A stretch of 17,286 nucleotides of DNA from Ignavibacteriota bacterium (GTDB taxonomy: Bacteria; Bacteroidota; Ignavibacteria; Tepidaquicellales; Tepidaquicellaceae), in contig PNBM01000111.1 of the NCBI GenBank assembly GCA_003135995.1, positions 15,677 to 32,962 of the forward strand. The letters are read 5' to 3'. Made by a program: the position numbers and the translations under genes. The notes beneath the pieces were generated by a model that saw only the letters and a list, made by a program, of their open reading frames with translations, ran no database searches and was not told the DNA's origin. This document shows positions 8,560-14,704 of this stretch, piece by piece; position 1 is the first letter of the stretch; every line of letters starts with the position of its first letter.

Positions 8560-8578
8560 TGTATCGCTAAGCGATACA
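8560..8578. repeat. 8-bp perfect hairpin
   Basis: TGTATCGC (8560-8567) pairs with GCGATACA (8571-8578) across a 3-nt loop TAA. Another small stem, CAACAT/ATGTTG, lies at 8594-8607 and repeats the core of the stem at 8543-8556. Confidence 0.7.
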
Positions 8579-8651
8579 CACACGTTTAATGCGCAACATG
8601 AATGTTGAACATAATTCGTGTAGTCAGGAATTTCGAATCTCTTTGATAACT

Positions 8652-8730
8652 TGTCATGCTGAACTTGTTTCAGCATCTAATCTTTCTTTCTCAACTAAAT
8701 ATGAGATCCCGAAACAAATTCGGGATGACA
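8652..8730. repeat. Palindromic element with two self-complementary 27-bp arms
   Basis: 8652-8678 and 8704-8730 are inverted relative to each other and match at 22 of 27 positions. Each arm also folds on itself: TGCTGAA/TTCAGCA on the left and ATCCCGAA/TTCGGGAT on the right. A dispersed intergenic repeat with these arms is familiar to me from many bacterial genomes. The plus-strand reading frame starting here (MLNLFQHL...) is a product of the repeat and not a gene. Confidence 0.8.
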
Positions 8731-8773
8731 AAACGAGTTAGCATAACAGATACATTCTTCCTGGCTCCATTTT

Positions 8774-9043
8774 TTATTTCATCAAAACCATTTTCTTCAC
8801 AGCAACAAAGTCGCCTGCGACCAATTTATAAAAATAAACTCCGCTTGCGAGTTGGTTATTGGATAATCGTTTATTGGGAAATTGAGTTTCATACGTTCCG
8901 GCTTTTTGAAATTCGTTAACAAGTGTTTCAATTTCCCTTCCGAGAATATCATAAACTTTTAAAGTTACGAATCTTGAATCTTTAATCTGGTATCTTATAA
9001 TCGTCGACGGATTAAACGGATTCGGATAATTTTGTTTCAATTC
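8774..9043 (-). repeat. Type IX sorting-domain cassette, copy 3
   Basis: The last 90 codons of the interrupted gene. It differs from copies 1 and 2 mainly in the segment QFPNKRLSNNQLASG, where the others read QFP(D/N)NQYTINQMASG. The 7-bp array CGAATCT/TGAATCT/TTAATCT is conserved at 8968-8988. Confidence 0.75.
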
Positions 9044-10192
9044 AAAACTTAGCGGGATGTTTGTAGAAATCTGATTTACAATTATCGGGAAATTTTGTTC
9101 ATAAAAATTTCTTACGAATATACTTAATTGTTTTAATTTTGTAACAGACTTTAAATTACCCGAATCTCTTGCAATCAGTTGTGCTATTACAAATTTTTGC
9201 GACTCACCCGGAAGAATATTAAAATTATTTACGCCCGAGCCTAAAATGAATCGTCTGTCTCCGGGCGGGCTCGGTGCATGAACCGAACCTGTTGAATCAA
9301 GACCACAATTTCCAATATATCCTTTTACTTCTGTCCAGCCTGTATTTGTCTCCGGGTCACCGGTAAATTCAAATTTTGTTTTCTTCGGTGGATTTTGTGT
9401 AACGTCAAGATAAGAAGTAGAATCTTTTTTGAATCCTGACAACATTAAATAAGCGGGATACGATTGACCAAGCGGGTCACCCTCGCAAGGAGGTGGTGCT
9501 GTTCCTTGATTTTTCATATCCGTAAAAGAAGTCATTCCCAGTCTAACATTTGGCGTAATATTCCTGTTTAGAGGACTCGTTAATAGCAATATACCAACTG
9601 CCGGCGGACTTGTGCCATAAACAGCATCATAATTATCTCCGTTATATCCATAGCCAAGTAATAAATTCGTATCACACCCTATATAATCGTCATTAGCATC
9701 ACCCAAATCCGGGTCACAGACAATTCCTGTTTTGACCGCATTCCAGGTGCTTGCACTTTTATTTATTATTTCAAAATTAATAAACTGAACGTCCTGCAAT
9801 CCGGGTGCATCGTAAGCCCACGCCGTCATATGAAGTTCTGCTCCGAGAGGAAGAGTTCCGCCTCCAAACCCTTCACCGTTTGTATGTGAATTTTGATAAG
9901 CATCCGTCATACAATAAAAAATAGTCTCCTTCGCATTTTTAACTCCCGGTGTATCTATTGCCGGTTCATAGATACCATTGTTATTTACATCAATAAAAGG
10001 TGCCCCGTAAGGTACCATCTGTCCCCAGTTTGCCCAATCCCAGTTTGTTTGCGAGTTATCACTTTTATTTACTTTATAAATTTTAAAATAGTCGTTTGTA
10101 ATATAATTTCCATTCACACAATATCCAGGGAGATATTCACCATTATACGACGCCATTGCTTCCCTGAGCTGTCCGTTTACAAATGCTCCCAT
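8774..10192 (-). CDS. C-terminal half of the interrupted paralogue: central module plus type IX sorting domain
   Basis: A 472-codon frame starting at an internal ATG five codons after the amber codon. It contains the second half of the central module, with FIDVNNNGIYEPAIDTPG, GGGTLPLGAE and DPDLGDANDD as in the 859-residue paralogue, and ends in the sorting domain (NYPNPFNPST ... SGVYFYKLVAGD). It has no signal peptide. If translated on its own it could not be exported, and no Shine-Dalgarno sequence precedes its ATG. It is best read as the separated 3' part of one ancestral gene. Confidence 0.7.
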   Translation of the reverse strand: MGAFVNGQLREAMASYNGEYLPGYCVNGNYITNDYFKIYKVNKSDNSQTNWDWANWGQMVPYGAPFIDVNNNGIYEPAIDTPGVKNAKETIFYCMTDAYQNSHTNGEGFGGGTLPLGAELHMTAWAYDAPGLQDVQFINFEIINKSASTWNAVKTGIVCDPDLGDANDDYIGCDTNLLLGYGYNGDNYDAVYGTSPPAVGILLLTSPLNRNITPNVRLGMTSFTDMKNQGTAPPPCEGDPLGQSYPAYLMLSGFKKDSTSYLDVTQNPPKKTKFEFTGDPETNTGWTEVKGYIGNCGLDSTGSVHAPSPPGDRRFILGSGVNNFNILPGESQKFVIAQLIARDSGNLKSVTKLKQLSIFVRNFYEQNFPIIVNQISTNIPLSFELKQNYPNPFNPSTIIRYQIKDSRFVTLKVYDILGREIETLVNEFQKAGTYETQFPNKRLSNNQLASGVYFYKLVAGDFVAVKKMVLMK

Positions 10193-10207
10193 ACAAAGAC
10201 CTGCTGT

Positions 10208-11329
10208 CTAAATATCTTTCTTGCCTGAACCTTTCGGCCATTCAAAACCTGCTGTATTTGTAATTGCCATATTTTGGTCAAATATTCCTTGTCTGGTAAA
10301 ATAAGCGCTTATATTATTAGGCCGTAATTGTGTCCAGATATTAAGATGATACATTGAATCGAGTGTTTTTCTGAAAATCTTTCCTCCCTCTCCGACAAAA
10401 TATGGAATACTAGTTTCGTAAATATGTGTATTGATATTAGAACAAGCGAAAAGATTGTATTGAGGTACTCCCGTGTCAAGAATCCATGTTTCTCCGTTAT
10501 TTGTAGAATAAATAACGGTCTTATTTCCTGCTATCAAAAGATTTGTTGCTGACTGAGTATAAATATAATTAAGATTTTGTGTGGTGCCGCTTGATTTTTG
10601 AATCCAGTTCAATCCTCCGTTCGATGTTTTCAAAATAACACCACCATCGCCAACAGCAAATCCCGTTACCGAATCTAAAAAGCTAACGGAATTAAGATTG
10701 TTTGTAATTAAAGAATTTCGCGGGTTCCAGGTATTTCCCGTATCTATAGAATTTAATATTGTACCGTTTGCACCTACAATCCATCCGTATCTATTAAAAT
10801 AACTTATTGATTTTAAATCTTTATTTGTACCACTTTGTATTACAACCCAGCTTGTGTCCATAGGAAGAACTAAATACCTTCTTATTATTAATCCATTTGC
10901 ACCTACAGCCATATATCTTGAGGAATAATATAGCATACCTGAATACATACCTGAATAAATATTATTAGAGACGCCTACATATTGTTGTAACCAGTTAATT
11001 CCGGAATTAGTAGATTTCGGTACGATTCCATTATTACCAAATAATAAGAACGGATTTAAATTCCCGTTAGATTTTAAATGTAATATCCCGTTCAAATCGG
11101 TTGTTGTATTGGTAATAACAGGAAGCCAGGCAGAATCAGGGTAATTTTGGTGAAGTAAAATTCCATTCGCTCCGCAAATATAATTTGAGTTCCCTGTACT
11201 ATATTGATTTTGAATATCATACAAATTATTCGTCGTTCCGCTGGGGACCTGGTAGTAATAATATGGTACCTGCGAAAATGCAGATAAAGTTAAAACGAGA
11301 TTAAGTATTAGCGCGTAGATATTTTTCAT
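10208..11329 (-). CDS. N-terminal half of the interrupted paralogue: signal peptide and BNR/YCF48-like repeats
   Basis: 373 codons from ATG to the amber codon. The signal peptide is MKNIYALILNLVLTLSAFSQ, followed by VPYYYYQVPSGTTNNLYDI, nearly the same mature N-terminus as the 859-residue protein. Repeats such as VGANGTILNSIDTGNTW and VGDGGVILKTSNGGLNW follow. It ends GFEWPKGSGKKDI, just inside the central module. The product would be exported but lacks the sorting domain, so it would probably remain in the periplasm or be degraded. Unlike most genes here it has a good Shine-Dalgarno sequence, GAGGGG. Confidence 0.75.
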   Translation of the reverse strand: MKNIYALILNLVLTLSAFSQVPYYYYQVPSGTTNNLYDIQNQYSTGNSNYICGANGILLHQNYPDSAWLPVITNTTTDLNGILHLKSNGNLNPFLLFGNNGIVPKSTNSGINWLQQYVGVSNNIYSGMYSGMLYYSSRYMAVGANGLIIRRYLVLPMDTSWVVIQSGTNKDLKSISYFNRYGWIVGANGTILNSIDTGNTWNPRNSLITNNLNSVSFLDSVTGFAVGDGGVILKTSNGGLNWIQKSSGTTQNLNYIYTQSATNLLIAGNKTVIYSTNNGETWILDTGVPQYNLFACSNINTHIYETSIPYFVGEGGKIFRKTLDSMYHLNIWTQLRPNNISAYFTRQGIFDQNMAITNTAGFEWPKGSGKKDI

Positions 11330-11338
11330 GTTTCAATT

Positions 11339-11344
11339 CCCCTC
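11339..11344 (-). promoter_or_regulatory. Shine-Dalgarno sequence of the interrupted secreted gene
   Basis: GAGGGG on the minus strand, 9 nt before the ATG at 11329. It supports this start; only this gene and the ferritin gene have such a site in the window. Confidence 0.65.
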
Positions 11345-11614
11345 AAATAATAATTTAAGATAAATATCTAATTTATAATGGAACACCTGAAACAATTACA
11401 AAATATTGAAAATTGAAGGAAATAAGATTGCACTCCTGCAAAATCATATTTCAAATAATGTAATGAGAAATATTTCAAAATGCAACAATAATTAGAAGTA
11501 GGATTGGTATTAACTATACACCTGTTAATATAGTAATTTATTAAATATGATTTAATTAATTACATTAAAACAATACAGCGTAGTCTTGTAATATATAAAA
11601 TTGACGTTGGATAT

Positions 11615-11642
11615 AAAAAATCCCCTGATAATCAGGGGATTT
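11615..11642 (-). terminator. Rho-independent terminator of the ferritin gene
   Basis: AAATCCCCTGA (11618-11628) pairs with TCAGGGGATTT (11632-11642) across the loop TAA, an 11-bp perfect stem. On the minus strand it is followed by a run of T (complement of AAAAAA, 11615-11620). It lies about 28 bp downstream of the ferritin stop. Confidence 0.9.
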
Positions 11643-11669
11643 AATGAAAATTAAAAAATTATAACATTT

Positions 11670-12182
11670 TTATGCTGTTGCAGCAGGAGGTGTAAACACG
11701 CGGGCAGCAAGTTCCTGGTCAATCATCAATAATCCGTATCCGTTTCCTTCGACGAGCTTGAGTTTACTTAATATTTTTTTATCCGTAGATTCTTCTTCTA
11801 CCTGCTCATCAACAAACCACTTAAGAAAACTTGCGGATGCGTGGTCGTTTTCTTTCACGGCAATATCCATCAGCTCGTTAATGCTTTTCGTAACGAAACG
11901 TTCGTGCTCAAGCGTTTTTTCGAAAAGTTCCGTGACCGATTTAAATTCTACCGGCGGTGAATCGATTTTTTTAAGTATTACCCTGCCGTCGCAGTCCGTT
12001 ACGAAGTTAAACATTTTCATGGCGTGGAAATGCTCTTCCTGCGTTTGCACCATAAAGAAATTTGCAAACCCGTCCAAATCCATTTCGTAACAATATGCCG
12101 CCATAGAAAGATACAGGTATTCGGAATAAAGCTCTTTGTTTATTTGTTCGTTGAAAGCGTCCTGAAGTTTTTGAGATAACAT
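11670..12182 (-). CDS. ftn: Non-heme bacterial ferritin (iron storage)
   Basis: 170 residues, the usual length of FtnA-type ferritins. All ferroxidase-centre positions of the E. coli FtnA numbering are present: Glu17, Glu50, His53, Glu94, Gln127 and Glu130. Conserved surroundings include LYSEYLYLSMAAY (18-30) and QTQEEHFHAMKM (46-57). It would oxidise Fe(II) and store it as a mineral in a 24-subunit cytoplasmic shell. It lacks the heme-binding Met arrangement of bacterioferritin, so the non-heme call is firm. It is a single-gene unit with a strong AAAGGAG ribosome binding site, a 16-bp palindrome just upstream and a clear terminator, consistent with high and regulated expression. Confidence 0.97.
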   Translation of the reverse strand: MLSQKLQDAFNEQINKELYSEYLYLSMAAYCYEMDLDGFANFFMVQTQEEHFHAMKMFNFVTDCDGRVILKKIDSPPVEFKSVTELFEKTLEHERFVTKSINELMDIAVKENDHASASFLKWFVDEQVEEESTDKKILSKLKLVEGNGYGLLMIDQELAARVFTPPAATA

Positions 12183-12191
12183 TTGTAATTT

Positions 12192-12198
12192 CTCCTTT
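12192..12198 (-). promoter_or_regulatory. Strong Shine-Dalgarno sequence of ferritin
   Basis: AAAGGAG on the minus strand, 9 nt before the ATG at 12182. It is the clearest ribosome binding site in the window and fixes the ferritin start. Confidence 0.85.
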
Positions 12199-12203
12199 CG
12201 GTT

Positions 12204-12219
12204 TTTATGTGCACATAAA
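12204..12219. promoter_or_regulatory. 16-bp perfect palindrome upstream of ferritin, possible operator
   Basis: TTTATGTGCACATAAA is perfectly self-complementary and lies 21 nt before the ferritin ATG, directly upstream of the ribosome binding site. The position suits a repressor site, or the 5' end of the transcript. It is not an obvious Fur, PerR or DtxR consensus, so I do not name a regulator. Confidence 0.5.
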
Positions 12220-12391
12220 TTTTTTACCGTAATTTTTCATATGTGTTTGTGCTTTTATTAATAAAAATTAATTAATTGGTGCAGAAATAATCCGCGAAAC
12301 TCTGTGTAATAGACTAAAACGATTTATTTTTATAATTTGTTTCGTCTAAATTAAGAAATTAATAAATATTTAGCTACTTATTAAATTAAGA

Positions 12392-12412
12392 ATTCTGAAT
12401 GCTGAATTATGA
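12392..12412. repeat. Three 7-bp tandem units, left arm of an inverted array pair
   Basis: The units are ATTCTGA, ATGCTGA and ATTATGA. The stretch 12391-12408 is exactly complementary to 12439-12456 (18-bp stem, 30-nt loop). Confidence 0.8.
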
Positions 12413-12439
12413 ATTATCTTTCATTTTGCTGTTTTTAAA

Positions 12440-12467
12440 ATTCAGCATTCAGAATTTAGAATTCAGC
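12440..12467. repeat. Four 7-bp tandem units, right arm of an inverted array pair
   Basis: The units are ATTCAGC, ATTCAGA, ATTTAGA and ATTCAGC, the reverse complement type of the left array. The array lies 5 bp from the stop codon of the HEAT-cyclophilin gene, so its transcript would end in a long hairpin. Confidence 0.8.
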
Positions 12468-12472
12468 ATTTA

Positions 12473-14653
12473 TTAATACTCTATAATTAAAATTTCTAAA
12501 GCCTTATCCCCGACCTGAATTTTATCAACAACGTCCATTCCTTCGGTTACTTCGCCGATGATAGTATAGCGCCCGTCGAGATGGTAATGAGGTGAGTGCA
12601 TAATAAAATACTGGCTGCCTTCGGTATCTTTTCCGTCCGAAGCAATACCTACTAAACCTCTCTCATAATATAACGGAGAAAATTCCGAACGAATGGAATA
12701 TCCGCATCCTCCCCAGCCGTTATTGAGCGGGTCTCCGCCCTGTATAACAAAATTCGGAACAACGCGTGGAAACTCCAACCCGTCATAAAATTTTTTCTGT
12801 GCCAGCTTTACAAAATTCTGAACGGAAAAAGGTGCAGCTTCGGGGTAAAATTTAATTTTAATCTCACCATATTCGGTTTTTATTACCGCTGTTTTTTTTG
12901 AAAGCGATTTTATAAATTCCCAATCAAAATCAGTCCGCGGTTTTGTTTTAAATTTAAATTTCTTTCCGGTAATCTTTTCCAGCGCCACGGCAGATGCTTT
13001 GCAGATATCATAATCGGGAGAATTCAAATTTTTCTTTAGTATATCTAACCCTTTTTTAAATTTTAATTCTCCGATTTCGTTTATGTAAAGCATCATCACT
13101 TCTTTGTCTTTCGGATAGGTTAATTCAGAATAATCCATTACAAAAAATTCCTGCATGAAATTAAATTTTCCGGATTCAAGTGTGTCGGAATTTATGAATG
13201 TAATGCATTCATCTACTATAACCGGTTCTTTTGAATCTGTAAAAGCTGAAATCAGAATTCTTATATTTGCTTTTGTTGTATCATCTGCTTTTTTATACAA
13301 TTCCGATAACATCCCTACGTAAGCAATGTAAATCTTTCCAAGTTCTTTTGACTGAATCATATCTCCGTCAGGCGTTTTGAAAATAATATTGTACCTCTGA
13401 ACATCAGCGCTGATAGTATCAGTTAATTCCCTCCAGACCAGGGCATTATCAAAGTATTTAAAGGCTCCCACTATAAAGGGTTTTATATCATAACCCGGCG
13501 TCTCTGAATATTTCTGAAGCAAAATATTTTTAACGGAATCTTTAAAAATCATTCCGTACGAATTAATCGCTTCGCCGATATCTCTCCAGTCAACTGCTAT
13601 GTCAGGTTTCAGATACCATTCGAGTTTATTTTTTATTACCTGAAGAAATTTATTTTCGGAATTAAGTTTTGAGAAAAGTAATCCGGTAACAGTAAATCCG
13701 GTTATTCTCACATTAGGATTCATATCATCGAAGGAAGAGAATAAACATTCAATTAGTTTTTGATTTAAAACCGACTCGTCCGCTTTTTTATAATTGTTAA
13801 ATGAATTTAATATATTAGTTTTCACCATCCAGCTCGATTCGGAAGAATATTTGTCGAGTACAAAATCAATATCGTGAGTATCTGCAATATATCCCAGCGC
13901 AGTAAAAGCCCACATTCGGGAGAACTCATTTTTTGAATTGCAAAGCTTTAAAATTTCTTCGTGAATCGGAGTTAATAATTCTTTTGAGCGCATACGAAAA
14001 AGTGCATATGCTATTTTTTCTTCGAGTTCTTTAGACGGGTTACTGTTAATTAATTCTTTTAAGTATTTAATTGCTTCATTACTTTTTATTCCTCGAATCG
14101 CAAATCGGGCAATTGATAACGCAACATATTCATTTACTCCGGGGTCAGAGTATTGAGAGGATAAAATTAATTCAAGTGAAGATTTGTCGCCGACTTTTCC
14201 AAGCGCGTCGAAAATATATTTTACTACTTCGGGCGTTTCTTCTTTATACCGCGAACTATCGAGATAAAATACGGATTTCCCGCAGGGAATCTGTCCGAGA
14301 GCAAAAGCGGAAAATTTCCTTACCTCAGTTCGTGGATCACTCAGAAGTATTTTTCCAATTTCATCAACTGTCATAGAATCAGAAATATTTGCGAGCGCAT
14401 TTAACGTCAGAGTTACAATTTTTTCATTGGAAGATTTCAAATAATTCAGAAGTTCTTTGTTAGGTCCTAAATCCCTTGTGTCCTGGTATGTAAGAATTTT
14501 CTTTTCGTCTGCAGAATATTCCTGCGAGTAAATGTTTGCAAAAAATAAAAAACTGAAAATAAAAAATAAAAAATAAAAAATAATCCCGATTAAAAGCGAA
14601 GAACGATCGGGATGCAAAGAACGCAAAAATAAATTTGTTTTATTATTATACAT
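12473..14653 (-). CDS. Exported HEAT-repeat protein with C-terminal cyclophilin-type peptidyl-prolyl isomerase
   Basis: A 726-residue fusion. An unusual signal peptide (MYNNKTNLFLRSLHPDRSSLL, a long hydrophobic stretch, then YSQ near residue 44) is followed by alpha-helical HEAT-like repeats over about residues 60-580, such as DPRTEVRKFSAFALGQI and DYDICKASAVALEKITGKKF. Residues 587-726 form a cyclophilin domain. The motif FPRVVPNFVIQGGD (628-641) contains the catalytic Arg630. GSQYFI (679-684) and HLDGRYTIIGEV (691-702) match the active-site wall. It probably acts as a periplasmic or envelope foldase, with the HEAT part binding clients or partners. It is the third gene of a probable pgi > GNAT > cyclophilin operon, 51 bp after GNAT. 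The N-terminus contains a palindromic repeat shared with the 749-residue gene. Confidence 0.88.
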   Translation of the reverse strand: MYNNKTNLFLRSLHPDRSSLLIGIIFYFLFFIFSFLFFANIYSQEYSADEKKILTYQDTRDLGPNKELLNYLKSSNEKIVTLTLNALANISDSMTVDEIGKILLSDPRTEVRKFSAFALGQIPCGKSVFYLDSSRYKEETPEVVKYIFDALGKVGDKSSLELILSSQYSDPGVNEYVALSIARFAIRGIKSNEAIKYLKELINSNPSKELEEKIAYALFRMRSKELLTPIHEEILKLCNSKNEFSRMWAFTALGYIADTHDIDFVLDKYSSESSWMVKTNILNSFNNYKKADESVLNQKLIECLFSSFDDMNPNVRITGFTVTGLLFSKLNSENKFLQVIKNKLEWYLKPDIAVDWRDIGEAINSYGMIFKDSVKNILLQKYSETPGYDIKPFIVGAFKYFDNALVWRELTDTISADVQRYNIIFKTPDGDMIQSKELGKIYIAYVGMLSELYKKADDTTKANIRILISAFTDSKEPVIVDECITFINSDTLESGKFNFMQEFFVMDYSELTYPKDKEVMMLYINEIGELKFKKGLDILKKNLNSPDYDICKASAVALEKITGKKFKFKTKPRTDFDWEFIKSLSKKTAVIKTEYGEIKIKFYPEAAPFSVQNFVKLAQKKFYDGLEFPRVVPNFVIQGGDPLNNGWGGCGYSIRSEFSPLYYERGLVGIASDGKDTEGSQYFIMHSPHYHLDGRYTIIGEVTEGMDVVDKIQVGDKALEILIIEY
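14540..14581. repeat. Six 7-bp tandem units in a signal-peptide coding region
   Basis: On the plus strand the units are AAAAAAT, AAAAAAC, TGAAAAT and AAAAAAT three times. On the coding strand they form the hydrophobic core of the cyclophilin protein's signal peptide (about residues 25-38). Confidence 0.85.
14582..14633. repeat. Palindromic element read in frame within a signal peptide (copy B)
   Basis: ATCCCGAT (14583-14590) and ATCGGGAT (14606-14613) flank a 15-nt loop, with the same flank as copy A (8401-8452). It encodes LFLRSLHPDRSSLLIG in the same reading frame as copy A. Confidence 0.85.
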
Positions 14654-14704
14654 AAAATTATTTTGAATTATGAATACTTTATATATTTATAAATACTTTC
14701 GGGT

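Larger units (their letters stand above)
8774..11329 (-). pseudogene. Paralogue of the 859-residue secreted protein, interrupted by an in-frame amber codon
   Basis: The frame is continuous from the ATG at 11329 to the stop at 8774-8776 except for TAG at 10208-10210. Reading through gives 851 positions, close to the paralogue's 859. The TAG lines up with Tyr382 of the paralogue, whose codon is TAC, so one base change explains it. The two halves are annotated separately below. Whether this is real gene decay, a sequencing error or functional read-through cannot be decided from this sequence. TAG ends the serine hydrolase gene in this window, which argues against a reassigned codon. Confidence 0.75.
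11330..11669. other. AT-rich intergenic region with no gene
   Basis: 340 bp between the interrupted secreted gene and ferritin. It holds the Shine-Dalgarno sequence at one end and the ferritin terminator at the other. In between I see only AT-rich sequence, with ATATTTCAAA repeated twice near 11447-11478, and no convincing open frame or RNA. Confidence 0.6.

Noticed and set aside
8476..8730. CRISPR array
   Set aside because: The repeats are irregular in length and spacing, mostly palindromic, and no regular unique spacers or cas genes are present.
8656..8919. Plus-strand open frame of 87 codons beginning MLNLFQHL
   Set aside because: Its first part is a translation of the palindromic element at 8652-8730 and the rest runs antisense to the sorting domain of the gene at 8774. 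I recognise this kind of peptide as a recurrent false prediction.
10208..10210. Reassigned or specially decoded TAG codon
   Set aside because: TAG also ends the serine hydrolase gene at 3350-3352, and the aligned residue in the paralogue is an ordinary Tyr codon one base away, so a nonsense change or sequencing error is simpler.
3441..11329. Toxin or defence locus made of large repeat proteins
   Set aside because: The repeats are BNR/YCF48-like with sorting domains; no toxin, immunity or nuclease domain is visible.
14071..14376. Plus-strand open frame of 101 codons within the HEAT-cyclophilin gene
   Set aside because: It is antisense to well-formed HEAT repeats and has no motif or upstream signal.
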